A stretch of 64,000 nucleotides of DNA from Chondrus crispus (taxonomy: Eukaryota; Rhodophyta; Florideophyceae; Gigartinales; Gigartinaceae), in assembly GCF_000350225.1 (NCBI RefSeq), contig NW_005179060.1, forward strand, positions 139,053 to 203,052, given 5' to 3'. The first letter of the stretch is position 1. Each line of letters opens with the position of its first letter. The notes under the pieces are model-generated. The model had not been told where the DNA came from, made no database searches, and saw only the letters and a program-made list of their open reading frames with translations. Below, piece after piece: positions 1 through 10,827 of the stretch. A program made the position numbers and the translations under genes.

Positions 1-499
1 CCTGGTTAGCTTCGTTCAACTTTATTTCCCCTCTGTCTTGGACCAGGGTCCTCGCGTGGCTGTTAGAATCGCGGCTTGCAGTGTCGTCGTAACAAGCTTG
101 CAAATCGCTCTTCTCCTCTCGTTCTGGCGTTCTGGCCAAACTCTTTAGAGGATACCATGGTTGTGCTTCGTCAAGCTTCTTCAAGGCGACCGCAATGTCC
201 CCTTCGATGTTGTCCTTATTTCCGATTTCATTCCAGATCTCATCATCTTTGTAATCCTCTTCCTGAGAATCCGCAGAGCCACCTTGCGATGACTCATTAG
301 AATCGAGAGCCTTGAACTTTCGTGGGGTATTTGAACCAGACCTTTGTGATATGACCCTACAAAAGCGTCCAGCTGGTGACATTGGTACTTCTTCTCTTCC
401 AGCGAATTGGGAGAACTGAAGCAAATTTCTCTCATCCGGAGAACGAACTTTTTCATCCCGCGACTTCAAGCCATGAAGAGGGAGTGGACGCCGCCCCAT
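1..499 (-). CDS. Unrecognised hydrophilic protein, 3' part off the window
   Basis: An open frame of 166 codons runs from an ATG at 499 (context ACCATGG) off the left edge, so the C-terminus is missing. The protein is rich in Ser, Asp, Glu, Lys and Arg, with an acidic stretch near residues 75-100 and no membrane segment. I do not recognise a family. Codon flow is clean over the whole length and the sequence is not low-complexity, which argues for a real gene. A second minus-strand frame (679-453) overlaps its start and may be an earlier part of the same protein displaced by a small intron or frameshift. The true start is therefore uncertain. Confidence 0.45.
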   Translation of the reverse strand, partial: MGRRPLPLHGLKSRDEKVRSPDERNLLQFSQFAGREEVPMSPAGRFCRVISQRSGSNTPRKFKALDSNESSQGGSADSQEEDYKDDEIWNEIGNKDNIEGDIAVALKKLDEAQPWYPLKSLARTPEREEKSDLQACYDDTASRDSNSHARTLVQDRGEIKLNEANQ

Positions 500-1386
500 G
501 GTCAGAAAAGGTGAGAACACAGCGTGCTAATTTGACTTGCGACTGCCCGCCTTCTATCTCCACCGAATACACACAAGTGCAATTCCCTTCATCAGCCAAA
601 ACCGAAAGCGTGGGGTCGTGCTTTTCACTCACTCGCATTTCCTGGAAAGCAGTTTCATCAAGGAACGAAGGTCCAGTCGTCTATCGTACTCTCCTTCTAC
701 AAGGCTCCGCAAAGAACGGCGTTCAATTTCTCATGCACAACAATTCTTTCTAGCCTGTAGAGAAGTCTCCAACTCCCACTCAGGTACCACAAAATATCTG
801 ATGGCCGAGGTTTACATAAGAAGCTCTTTCTCTTTCCTTGGTGAAATTTGCCAAATTCAGAAGTTGGCTGCCACGAAATCGCTATTCTAGACCAAAAGTG
901 AAGTCATCGACTGACAAAAGGATGGACATGACTAGATGAACAAGGGCTGATTTCTTGTGGCTTGTGGATGAAGCGATGATTCAGTACGGAATGAGAACCA
1001 CTAGTTCTGGTGGCTCTCAGAAGTCGCCCAGCATGCCAAAAGATGGTCTATTCTGGCACAGGTCGGCGGGTAGAGCGCAACTCCGAAGTCTCGTTCTGCG
1101 CTTCGTCCTTGGAAGTGGTCGAACAACGGAAGCCCGTAGCAACCAAATATCTTAAAAGCCCGGCTTACGTCATCCTCTGAATTGCATGAAAGGGAAGCCA
1201 ACTCGCCTCTGTATCGAGTTCAACGCAGCATAAAAGTATCTGATCCAGGAAAGATCAACATAATTCATTTCCTACCATCGTGCCGGCGGAATGCGAAGAG
1301 AAAGCCATCTACGCAGCTCCTTTGAGCAACCTACCTTAGACATACCCATCGTCATGATACAATACAAGCCAAACTTCGTATCACTT
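500..1386. other. Gap with coding-like minus-strand fragments
   Basis: Two short minus-strand frames read like protein rather than noise: about 860-690 (contains the peptide LSGSWRLLYRLERI) and 679-453 (contains SVLADEGNCTCVYSVEIEGG). They lie in different frames and point into the partial gene at 499. They could be exons or frameshifted remains of its 5' end. From 900 to 1386 I see nothing beyond the presumed 3' flank of the acyltransferase gene. Confidence 0.3.
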
Positions 1387-2415
1387 TCAAGTGTAACTGC
1401 TTAAAAGAAAATGAACAAGTTCCGGTCCTGCTCCAATCGCACGAACACCAGCCTTTGCGAAACCCGTGCGCAGAGCAACCGGGGCAAAGAAAACATGGAA
1501 GAGGACGGACAAACATACCACCCCGCCCACGTATTGAGCCCATCTCCCAGTAATGTACTGGTGAACTTTTTTCTCCAGCACTGTTGCCAATCCGCATAAC
1601 ATGAAAAAGCAAAACCATTCGCCCCTGGAGTCATACACTCCACAATAGATCAGGATGATCTCGTGACATACACCCGAGACTATGAAACATGCCAATGTCG
1701 CTGATGCTCTCGACCACCCATGCAATCTGCGAAGTGGCTCATAGACCCCGATGCGAAGGGAATCAGAAACTGGGGCATTCCACCTTCCTGACCAAAAAGA
1801 ACCCACGGAAGGCGAGAGAAGAGGTGCTCGGAATGGGCTCGGGCTCCTGACTCCGAATGCACCAAGTACGGCAGAAGTGAAGTTTAATGTACCTGTTGTG
1901 CTTGAGAGCACGAAAAACAAGCCAAAAGCATCAACAAACAAACCACCTTCATCTACTGCTCTCGCGACGTGACGACGAGACAGAGCTGCCACAGAAATGT
2001 AAGAAATTCCGCGCAACAACTGAACAGACGGCGATTCGAGCGGGTACTTCGGGTTCGGCAGTGATGCAGGGATTGCAATGCGAAGAATGATCTCGATATC
2101 ACTAGTCTTTTCAGAAGGGCTGGAGGTCTTGCGTTGTACCCAAGCAGCTGCCTGAAGCGGTGAAGTGAAAACCATTGATACTGCCCCAATCATGCACCCG
2201 AGTAGGTGAGTTGACGGGTGGAAAATTGTGGAAGAGAGAAGAGTAAGGAATGTGATCCCTGCGAGGCAAACTGGGAGCTTGGCAGACTTGGAAAGACTAG
2301 AACGTATGATAGAAACGGTCCAATATCCAGTAAGGAGCTGGAGAAGAAATAAAGCCAAGAGGCCGCGACCAAGGTCCGCAAACCATAGAACGGGGTTTTC
2401 TTCAAGTTCATGCAT
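1387..2415 (-). CDS. MBOAT-family acyltransferase, wax-synthase-like
   Basis: This 342-residue protein has many hydrophobic segments and the hallmarks of the MBOAT_2 / wax synthase group. There is an FWSGRWN motif at residues 207-213 followed by LRxxVYxPLRR, and a membrane-embedded SGVCHE segment with the expected catalytic His at 251. Members transfer acyl chains from acyl-CoA to alcohols or sterols in the ER membrane. The length is typical for the family. The donor and acceptor cannot be read from sequence, so wax synthase, sterol acyltransferase or a related enzyme are all possible. The next gene, also on the minus strand, makes a phospholipid head-group donor, but 900 bp separate them and no operon is implied. 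Confidence 0.75.
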   Translation of the reverse strand: MHELEENPVLWFADLGRGLLALFLLQLLTGYWTVSIIRSSLSKSAKLPVCLAGITFLTLLSSTIFHPSTHLLGCMIGAVSMVFTSPLQAAAWVQRKTSSPSEKTSDIEIILRIAIPASLPNPKYPLESPSVQLLRGISYISVAALSRRHVARAVDEGGLFVDAFGLFFVLSSTTGTLNFTSAVLGAFGVRSPSPFRAPLLSPSVGSFWSGRWNAPVSDSLRIGVYEPLRRLHGWSRASATLACFIVSGVCHEIILIYCGVYDSRGEWFCFFMLCGLATVLEKKVHQYITGRWAQYVGGVVCLSVLFHVFFAPVALRTGFAKAGVRAIGAGPELVHFLLSSYT

Positions 2416-3325
2416 TTTCGAAGATAGCCTTCTTCCTTTCCTAGTCCGTGTTCATAACACAACCCGCAGGGGCCCCTCTACGCGGATTCGCAAAAACGAA
2501 AAAGCGATTGGATAGAAGTTTGTGATCTTGTAATGGCGTGCAACGGAAGTTTTTGTGCTTGCACATGCATGTGTGTTGTGCCCGTGCTTGTGCAAGGTCG
2601 TGCAAGCACAATCTACACGAGCAAGAATAGGTCTTTGGAAAATGGGCGATTGTTCTCGAGTGCCAGCTTTTCTAGAAAAGGCTTTCTCCCACTTTCTATT
2701 TGGGATCACTTTGAGGATGTGTTTCAGACGTGGAATATGACTGGTCGAAAGGGGTTTTTATTAGTGCTGTACCGGTACCGTACCAAACGACATTCAGATT
2801 CAGGCAAGGTCATGGAATGTGTTTAGCACCGCTGTACTGTAGATACTGTACACTACACGCTGTACAGGGATTAGCCTTCGGCTCATCCACACGCTCACTC
2901 ATCTGTTCCCAAAGTGCAATCCAGATCACTGTTCATGACTCCAGTGTGCGAAGCCAAGAAGTTTTATTGTTCTCTACAGGAAAGACCCTTGGCCCTCCGC
3001 GTCCTATCTGCCACTTGTGCTTCCACACGGTTTCGCCTGATGTGCTCGCGATCCATCTCGAGAAAATGCTCAACCTAGGCTTGGGCAAATGTTACGGCTA
3101 CTTGTAGCATTTGAGGGCATCGCACTCTTCAATACCCTTTGCGCAGGTTGCGAAAGCATGGGCGAAAATTAGCGCACCCGTCCCAAGCCGGCAGCCCTTG
3201 CCTTGCAGGCGTGATACCGCGCGAAGAGCTCTGCATGCGTGCACAGCACATACCCTTCACAAATCGCAATGGCCCCTCACTTAGCACACTGCTGAAAGCC
3301 AAGCTCGCAATATGAAGGAAGCAAT
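2416..3325. other. Intergenic, no gene seen
   Basis: This spacer lies between the acyltransferase start and the 3' end of the cytidylyltransferase. It holds a TGTGC/GCACA-rich patch near 2550-2620 and a repeated TACCGTACC-like patch near 2768-2790. No frame with family signals was found on either strand. Confidence 0.5.
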
Positions 3326-4771
3326 CTATCCCTCTTCCACGTACTGCTTGTGCTTCGTCAAGTACTCAACTTCGGCTGCTTCTTTCTTAACATTACGCTT
3401 GACAAAAGCCTCTCTATTCTGTACAATGCGATCCAACACTACTTGAACTGTAAGTTCACTTTCAGACTTGACCTTATGGAGAAGGTTCATCTGGCGGGGC
3501 ACTTCGTACGGATCTACAAAGTTGTCCACGTACTTGCTATCTCCGCGATGACTACCATGAACCACAGCGGAAATGTTCATCGTCTTAATCATATCTTCCG
3601 AGATGCACCAAGGGGCCCCAATGATGACTTCGTCAACGTGCCGACAACTGAGAACCGCCAACGTACGCTCATGGACATTCATAATGGGAAAATTGCTACC
3701 CTTTCGCGCGTTGACGGTTGCGTCATCGTGAATGCCAACCAGTAAAAAGTCACCCTGCTCCCTTGCCTTGCGCAATGTCTCGATATGACCAGCATGGAAC
3801 ATGTCGAACGTTCCATCGCAGTAAACGACGCGATCCCCAGGTTTCGGCGCTCTGGTTTCGCCAGCGAACTGAATGAGGCGCCTAGTGGTGGGCAAAAATG
3901 AGCTCACTCTTGTGAAAGGCCTCCTCCGTGGAATGGATGACTGAACAATTGCTCCCTCGTCAGGATTGGGCGGGGCGCTGTTTGCATGCCGTGATGAAGA
4001 GTTGGCGAAATCGACATGATGATCCCTAGTGCAAAGTAGCATACGGCCGACGATGTCAGTAGAGCTGACGCCTTCGGTGCGCTTGACTGTTCTGAAGCGG
4101 CCCATTTGCTTGACAGCGCGATAAACATCTTGACCGTCGGCCCCAATACAAGGGTCGTCACCATGTACAATGATGTCAATCTTGTGTTTCTCGATGAGAG
4201 TCTTCAAAAATTCGGGAGTGACGACATATGGAACATCCGTGAGAACCTTATCGACCCATTTCACGCTGGAAACAGCAATGCGCCTCTCTTCATCAGTCAT
4301 GACAGGAGGGCCCTTGTGTTTGCGGATCTCGACTTCTGGGTTAATACCGACGACAAGAACATCACCAAGGGCTTTCGCTTGACGCAGAGCGTTTGCATGG
4401 CCGAAGTGCATGGCATCGAAGCAACCATCCATGTAGACACGAACCGGTTCCTTCTTCTTTGGTGGTTGCGCGGGAAGGTTCGAAGGGGAAGATAACGCAG
4501 CAGTATTGTCTGTTGATCGTGCGGAAGGATTTTCCTTTTGCATTTGCTCTTTCTTGCGAAGGTCATCTTTTCGCACTTTGTGGGTAAAGTAGGTGCGACA
4601 GAAGCAATATAAGGTGCGAGCGGCTAGTGCGGCATCGACGAGATAGAAAAATGTGCCGAGATCACTTACGGGAGATGACTCGGACATTGCAGATGCTAGA
4701 GCTGGCGGGTCAAGTGGCGCAGTAGTAACAAGGCAACCGGCGACAGCGATAGTGATGAAACTCCTTGGCAC
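3326..4771 (-). CDS. PCYT2: Ethanolamine-phosphate cytidylyltransferase
   Basis: The enzyme converts CTP and phosphoethanolamine to CDP-ethanolamine, the regulated step of the Kennedy pathway to phosphatidylethanolamine. Two cytidylyltransferase domains are visible. The first (about residues 110-245) has the HFGH nucleotide-binding motif at 122-125 and RTEGVSSTDI at 231-240. The second (about 314-455) has HAGH at 326-329. Two tandem domains identify the ethanolamine enzyme rather than the single-domain choline enzyme. A hydrophobic stretch at 40-60 precedes a basic linker and resembles the N-terminal membrane anchor known from plant PECT1. Length (481 residues) is slightly above the usual 380-430 because of this extension. 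The frame is intact and intronless. Confidence 0.93.
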   Translation of the reverse strand: MPRSFITIAVAGCLVTTAPLDPPALASAMSESSPVSDLGTFFYLVDAALAARTLYCFCRTYFTHKVRKDDLRKKEQMQKENPSARSTDNTAALSSPSNLPAQPPKKKEPVRVYMDGCFDAMHFGHANALRQAKALGDVLVVGINPEVEIRKHKGPPVMTDEERRIAVSSVKWVDKVLTDVPYVVTPEFLKTLIEKHKIDIIVHGDDPCIGADGQDVYRAVKQMGRFRTVKRTEGVSSTDIVGRMLLCTRDHHVDFANSSSRHANSAPPNPDEGAIVQSSIPRRRPFTRVSSFLPTTRRLIQFAGETRAPKPGDRVVYCDGTFDMFHAGHIETLRKAREQGDFLLVGIHDDATVNARKGSNFPIMNVHERTLAVLSCRHVDEVIIGAPWCISEDMIKTMNISAVVHGSHRGDSKYVDNFVDPYEVPRQMNLLHKVKSESELTVQVVLDRIVQNREAFVKRNVKKEAAEVEYLTKHKQYVEEG

Positions 4772-6389
4772 TGCAAGAAGAAGTTTCGGATGTCAAGGTT
4801 TGAAAAGACGTGTTGCAATCCAGGGTCAATCAAGTGGAAAGTGTGCTGCAGAAACTGAAGCTAGTGGGGCGCGTAGACGTCCGGGCCGAAACGTGGTTTG
4901 AAGCGGGATCGCGATTGGAGAGGAAGGGAAGAGTCTGTTAAGTGTTTCTTCGGTACAGGGAGTCGCTTGAAAAATGTAGTGAGAAATATGGGCCAGTATG
5001 TAAAGTGCAGCAAGGGGAAGAATTCGGTAACGTTAAACAGCAGTTTATCGAGTGCACTTTCGATATGAGGCAGAGCGGTTGAGCACTGCCCCAAAAGAAT
5101 CCAGAGCGTGGTTGGTAGATGTGGGTACCGCGGGTGGGTACAGGGGGGGTCTCCTCAATAGTTCGCTTTGCAACAGTGCACATGGCCAAATGTGCATCCC
5201 TTTCAGCGATGTCACAACTCTTGCCACGTGTACACCTGTGCACGTGGAGCCATGCCGATGTAGATGCACACAGCTGCGCTGCGGTTGACAACCACGGCCG
5301 GACACCCCGACCAACCATGGCGACCACCGCGACCACCGACCTATCACCAACAAGCGAGAAGCGACGTCAAATGCTCATATCGGAGCATTTTGTGGCCGGT
5401 GGGCTGTGACCTGCGGATGGACCTTTATTAGTTCGCGCTGTCAGTAGTGCGTATCTATAGCTGATGGCACGAGGGTGCACTATTGAGGGGTACCTACTGT
5501 ATCTAGGGCAAGGCGGGAGGAAGGTGGCGAACGGACGAGACACAGCTGGCTCAAGAGAGAGCAACGTGGACAGGATGGGAGGTGGGGTTTTGGATGAATA
5601 CTGATTGGCGCCTTGGATGTGCAAGCAAATGCGCATCGGGAGCACAGCTGATGAATTATACTGATGCATGCCGCTACCGGCCGGTGGCACGCCCCGAGAG
5701 AGAATTGGAGTTTCGCTACCTTGCAATTCCTTCATAAATTTCGCGTTTCCAGCCCTTCCATGATCCTGGCCACAGATTATTGGCTAACTTTATTTCCCCT
5801 GCTCCTCATTCGCGCCCGCTTGCTCATCTCATCGTGTCTTTAGTCACAAGGTTATGTTGATTGGAAGCCATTGGCTCTAGGCTCGAGCCAATGGCTTTCC
5901 TCGAGCCCGACGCGCTAAATCGCATAATATGCGTTAATTATATATAATAATAATACAAATATTATTTGCTTCGAATTTCCTGGAAAGATGCCGTCTTCCC
6001 AGACCATCTGGGCGTCACAAAGTCACGTACTGTACTTCTTTCCATCAGCACCGAGGTGCTTTCGGATTTTTCTGGATTTCATTTCGGTTTCCAGCTGGAA
6101 AATATCCGGAAAATATCTGTAGACCTCTTTATAACAAACCCGACTCCCAGACTTGAGAGCTGATCTGCCTGCACAACCCTCGTGAGCACAAAGCAAGTCA
6201 GAGTTCTCGACGGTCTCACAGAGCTCACTGACCACAAGTTTCCACTCGGCCTGTCACCTCCCCTCATGGATCGAGTCATCCTCTATGTATACATACTGTA
6301 CCAAGGGTACTGCATAGAATTTGCTTTTTTCCTCCCGTCCTCGATGCGTGCATTGCAGGCCCGATTGGTTACAGCACCCACTCATGGTA
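4772..6389. other. Intergenic region upstream of the cytidylyltransferase
   Basis: There is no convincing gene. Several overlapping frames at 4860-5735 on both strands shadow one another and have no family signal. The stretch 5900-5965 is very AT-rich and follows a hairpin. The region should include the cytidylyltransferase promoter next to 4771, but I see no clear TATA box there. Confidence 0.5.
5863..5900. repeat. Inverted repeat (hairpin)
   Basis: The 15-base left arm GGAAGCCATTGGCTC is repeated inverted after a 7-base spacer, with one extra base in the right arm. An AT-rich run ending in TATATAATAATAATA follows. The function is unknown; a transposon footprint is possible. Confidence 0.6.
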
Positions 6390-6813
6390 CAGGGGACCCT
6401 ACCCATTAGTGCCGCCCCGTGCGAAACCCCAAAACTGGCACTATTAGGAGACGGCGCTAGCAGGTGACATCGTCACATCTATTTTCATTCACTCGGTAAT
6501 TAACGTCTGCCTGCTCCGCGTCGGGTCTCTGTCGTGTTTTGCAGTGAGAAACGCGCGCATTGCCGACCTCAGATACAATAGAGCGTATGAAACTTGGTAT
6601 TCAGTCGCCAAAACTTCCAGCTCTCCAAACAATTCCGCGATCCAACGACAGTGGGTACAATCCTTCTCTCTCTCGCGTCCTCTGCGCTCCCATCTTCATC
6701 ACTTGATTGCGCGTTGCTTTTTTCATTTCCGGAACCGGATCCATAAGGAGGACAAGCTAAGGTCTGTGAGCGCTGTTCGGTGAATAGGATCGGGCTTAGT
6801 GTCTATTGGACAT

Positions 6814-6833
6814 GTGACCTCATATGAGGTCAC
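6814..6833. repeat. Perfect 20-bp palindrome
   Basis: GTGACCTCATATGAGGTCAC lies near the left end of the proposed pogo element and could be a transposase or regulator binding site. From 6834 to 8016 there is AT-rich non-coding DNA with no gene that I can support. Confidence 0.55.
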
Positions 6834-8016
6834 TTTTCAACTTCTTTTTTCTCGACTTGTGCCTTCTCAACAAGAAGGAAAAAGATACTCTTGCCACCGC
6901 AGTTGACTTTTGCGTTGCGGAAGAGTAGAGTTTGGTGAGATCCGCACGTCTTTTCCAGCCATTTTTAGAATGTCTACAAAAGAAGCCTTTTTGACCAATC
7001 TCAAAACGTTATGTGTTGATATCTTCGAAACCAAAACGTCTGTTTAAAATGTTAACAGACCATTGAAACTTCATTGGATTCTTAGTCTTTCTGTGTATTC
7101 ACAACTGCTATCCCAATGTTTTGTAAAATGTTATTGCCGAGGGAATAAACGTTAAAGAAATAGCGTCCAAACTGACTTTATAAAGTTTCGATTTAATTTT
7201 TTTTTTGCAAAAAAAGAGGCAAACTGACGTCAAATAGACATTAGAAGCCGCTTTCACATGTTTTCACGCGCGACGGACGAAAGCTAGCATAACACGCGGA
7301 CCCTTCAGGGCCAGTCCTAACAGGCGCTTTTCTTTTCTTTTGTTTTCCTTCAACCAGTTGCGGTCACGCTATTGGCCGGATCATTTCATTAAATTAATCG
7401 CACGCCACAACGAATGCTACACAGAACCACTGTAATGCTTGGTAATTCTGCGAACTGGTCGAAATCCATTGGCTAAAGGAAGTACCAATCCACACCCAGT
7501 CCATATGCACACTACTAAAATTCCATGGACTCGATGCGGTGAAGTGGCACTTGCAGTACAATGAAAGGGTGGAATTAAATCCAAATACGAGCACATGCAG
7601 ATCAAAACATTAGTTCTCCCAACATTACAAACCAGACACAGTAAAGGGGGGGTTGTGCAACTGTTGAACAGCTGCATCAAATCTTGAACAAGCAAACTTT
7701 CCGCAAAAAACAACATTATTTTAACTAAATAGCTCATTCTCTTGCTATATGACATCACATTCGAGGTAATGACGTCAGTATCCCTCCAAAACCGGTGGAT
7801 AACTTCAAAAACAAAACTGACCATCGGTCTTTTGGCGTTTTTTTACTTCGAGGGCGCGCTTTTCACAAGTATCATTTGACACAGTTCATAGATATAGGCC
7901 CAATACAGAGTAAAGTACTGATAACGACACATTTTGACTTCCCTTCCCTGCTCCTGTTTCATTTTACCTGCTTGTCTCGATTTCAGATCGACCCACACCG
8001 TTTGAGACACCACACA

Positions 8017-9681
8017 ATGGGCACCGCTAGTGCGAAGCAACTGCGTGAACGGAAGATCAATAGCGCGATGCAAGCCATCAAACATGGCATGCCTTATCGC
8101 GAGGCATCGAAACTGTTCCATGTGCCAGTCGGGACCCTTCATTATCGTATGACCACCCCTCTGCAAAAGCCTGGACGGAAAACGGCACTGTCCAGGCCGC
8201 AAGAGAATGAAATTGTTGAGATGCTGCTGCGTTTTGCTCGCAGAGGATTGCCGCTGACGCAACACCATTTAAGAGAGGCCGTCTTGTTCGTGGTTTCCCG
8301 GCTTTCCCCGGGTGAGAGAGTAACATTGCCTTTCAAACATGGTTCCCGTAGCGACTTCCATCTGAGGGCTTTTCGAAGACGTCATGCTGCGCGGATCAAA
8401 TTTGGAAGGCCGCTTTCCCAAGAGAGCAAACGGTTCGCTGTCGTCAACATGGAGTCTCTCACGACGCATTTTTCCACCGTCGAAAAGCTGGTAAATGAAA
8501 ACGATATCGACGCAAGTCGAATTTTTAATTTGGACGAGGTTGGCATCTCTCCTAACAAGGATGCCAGCGGCCGCCTGGGTTGTAAAAGGATTTTACCCAG
8601 GCGCGGGAATCAAGACTTTGTCTGCCCTTCATTCAGATATGAAGACAGAGTAACGATGATGCCCGTTATAAATGCAGCCGGTGAAGCGGGGCCCCCATTG
8701 TTTGTCATAAAAGAAAAGCGCATGGCGTACAAACATGTGCTTCGAAATGGGAGGGTGTACGTCGATAGCCCTGCAAGCCATCTGCCTCGACGGTTAGTGC
8801 TTGCAACACGCATGGAGGGAGGCGGGGTGGACACAAAAAACTTTCTGTCATGGGCATATAGCTTTATCGAATTCACAAAGGACTTGCGAGGTGAAGGGCG
8901 GACGGTTATGCTAGTATACGACGGCTACCGCTCTCACTTATCGTTGCAGGTACTGGAAGCGTTCCACAAAAATCGCGTGATTGTCTATGCGCTCCCTTCC
9001 CACACTTCAAGAAAAACTCAGCCCCTCGACACAGTGCTGTTTGCAGCGTTCAAAGCAGCTCTGAACAATACCGCTCATGACTGTACAGGGTTTGGCAGAG
9101 ACGGCAGTGTAGACATATTTGGTTTATGCAGTATCATACGTGAGAGTTACGACACTGCATTCACTAGGGAGAACATTAAGGCCTCGTTTCGTCGTTCTGG
9201 ACTTTGGCTTGTCGATGCCAGACGTTTGCTTGGGGAACCGAGACCGGAGAGTGGTAAAAGAGATGCAGCTATTGTGGGAGTCGATGAGCTCACCGAATAT
9301 TTTGAACACAAGAGAAACTCTATTCAAGCCAAAACTCTAGGCTCCGATGCCGTCGTTTTAGATTGTGGATATGTTTACACGACCAACGGATGTGTAATGA
9401 CGTCAGCCAGGGTTTTGGAACTCGTGAGAAAAAAGAAAGAACAGGACAGAAAGAAGAGAGAAACGGAAGAACGAGTACGTTTAGGACGTGGGCTTCGAGC
9501 TGCTAAACGCCACACTAAGCTACGGAACGAAAGCACGAAATTGCGCGGGGCGCAATGTTTGCGAAGAGCGCACATGGCAGGTTTGACAGTGCAGGACTTT
9601 GCAAAGAGCGTCCGCTCCTTGAAGGAACGTCGTGCGATTGCGAAAATGAGAGTTCTTTCTAAGAGCAGAGCTCACCGCTAA
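8017..9681 (+). CDS. pogo/Tigger-like transposase
   Basis: This 554-residue transposase has an intact frame. The N-terminus (residues 9-48) is a psq-type helix-turn-helix for binding the element ends. The DDE_1 catalytic core follows, with the acidic residues in NLDEVG (Asp 173), VYDGYRSH (Asp 302) and QPLDTVLFAAFK (Asp 338), the DDD pattern expected for pogo. The C-terminal third is basic and helical. The open frame extends back to 7795. I chose the ATG at 8017 because homology starts there (MGTASAKQLRERK) and because a second fragment of the same start occurs at 50,927. The frame has no stops, so the copy may be recent, but activity cannot be judged. Confidence 0.85.
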   Translation: MGTASAKQLRERKINSAMQAIKHGMPYREASKLFHVPVGTLHYRMTTPLQKPGRKTALSRPQENEIVEMLLRFARRGLPLTQHHLREAVLFVVSRLSPGERVTLPFKHGSRSDFHLRAFRRRHAARIKFGRPLSQESKRFAVVNMESLTTHFSTVEKLVNENDIDASRIFNLDEVGISPNKDASGRLGCKRILPRRGNQDFVCPSFRYEDRVTMMPVINAAGEAGPPLFVIKEKRMAYKHVLRNGRVYVDSPASHLPRRLVLATRMEGGGVDTKNFLSWAYSFIEFTKDLRGEGRTVMLVYDGYRSHLSLQVLEAFHKNRVIVYALPSHTSRKTQPLDTVLFAAFKAALNNTAHDCTGFGRDGSVDIFGLCSIIRESYDTAFTRENIKASFRRSGLWLVDARRLLGEPRPESGKRDAAIVGVDELTEYFEHKRNSIQAKTLGSDAVVLDCGYVYTTNGCVMTSARVLELVRKKKEQDRKKRETEERVRLGRGLRAAKRHTKLRNESTKLRGAQCLRRAHMAGLTVQDFAKSVRSLKERRAIAKMRVLSKSRAHR

Positions 9682-10158
9682 TGACGTGGCATCCGGATAA
9701 TTCTCAAAAAAGTAAAATTCAGACGGGCCTTTTCTGATTTCTGTTCGATCATTAGGTTCGTTTCTACGGCAAATGAGGGGCTCAGACGATGCCAAAGATG
9801 TTGGTGTGGAATTTGTTTGGCTGATGGGTTTCGGTTGAGAGTTGGAATGGTTTACAGGCGCTTGACGCGCTATTAAACCATTTTAATTTATTTTAAAATT
9901 GAGGGACTTGCAGCGTTTAGACACGCTTCAAAGCGCCACCGTTCAATAATTAGCTTCCCCCCCCTTTACCTTCTCCCGCCATTTTATGTGCACAACTCGG
10001 CCCTCCCCCGCCTCGACGCCCACGTGAAATTTGCGACAGTCGTTTGCTACTGTAGCATTTTACACTCTGTTTAGGAAACGGAGCACCACCGGACGGCAGA
10101 AGGGTACCCAGAGTTCAGCACCCAGAGTTCAGCTTTTTGAAATCAAATGCCTCCTTGG

Positions 10159-10215
10159 CATCGATCATGAAATGGAGAGAAGCCGGGGAAGCTGCTCTCT
10201 AGTTCATGATCGATG
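10159..10215. repeat. 21-bp-stem hairpin, pre-miRNA-like
   Basis: CATCGATCATGAA at 10159 pairs with TTCATGATCGATG ending at 10215. The stem continues through GAGAG/CTCTC to about 21 pairs with two mismatches and a 15-base loop. It lies between the pogo transposase and the GC-rich tract, inside the transposon. The rest of 9682-10246 contains nothing else I can name. Confidence 0.55.
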
Positions 10216-10246
10216 ATGAAGTGGCTTCGCCGAAATCCCTTTCCTG

Positions 10247-10446
10247 TGAACCACCCCGCCCTCGCTCCTTCCCCCCCGCCACCAACCCCCCTTCCCCCCC
10301 AAATATGACCACGTCCCCTCCTCCCCGCCACCCCCCTTCCCCTCAATATCCCCACGTCCCCTCCCCGCCACCCCCCCTTCCCCCCCAAAATCCCCACTTC
10401 CCCTCCTCCCCGCCACCCCTACCTCACTCCCGACCACCACGCCCCA
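10247..10446. repeat. C-rich minisatellite-like tract
   Basis: Degenerate units of the form CCCCGCCACCCCCCTTCCCC alternate with short AAATATGACCAC-like spacers. The reading frames predicted through it are low-complexity artefacts. Such a tract is hard to sequence, which explains the adjoining gap. Confidence 0.8.
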
Positions 10447-10661
10447 NNNNNNNNNNNNNNNNNNNNNNNNNNNNNNNNNNNNNNNNNNNNNNNNNNNNNN
10501 NNNNNNNNNNNNNNNNNNNNNNNNNNNNNNNNNNNNNNNNNNNNNNNNNNNNNNNNNNNNNNNNNNNNNNNNNNNNNNNNNNNNNNNNNNNNNNNNNNNN
10601 NNNNNNNNNNNNNNNNNNNNNNNNNNNNNNNNNNNNNNNNNNNNNNNNNNNNNNNNNNNNN
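10447..10661. other. Assembly gap (215 Ns)
   Basis: The bases are unknown. The flanking C-rich repeat probably continues into the gap, so its true length may differ from 215. Confidence 0.99.
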
Positions 10662-10827
10662 GCCACCGCGTCATCCTCCTAACATCGACACCGACACAGT
10701 CTCTCCCCGCACCCTCCATCCCTTCCATATCTTTCGTTTCATATCTCAATCCAGCCCAGTTTTGGTCATGCACATCGAGGGACCTCATTATAGCAACACG
10801 TCGTCCAGCTTTGCTTTTGTCGAGCTA

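Noticed and set aside
4861-5735. Several overlapping frames of 80-130 codons upstream of the cytidylyltransferase
   Set aside because: They overlap one another on both strands and show no conserved motif; no single frame stands out.
6795-7246. Possible MITE with ends sharing TGTCTATT
   Set aside because: The similarity between the ends is short and imperfect and no flanking duplication is seen.
10204-10788. Long frames across the N gap
   Set aside because: They rest on unknown bases and a C-rich low-complexity tract.
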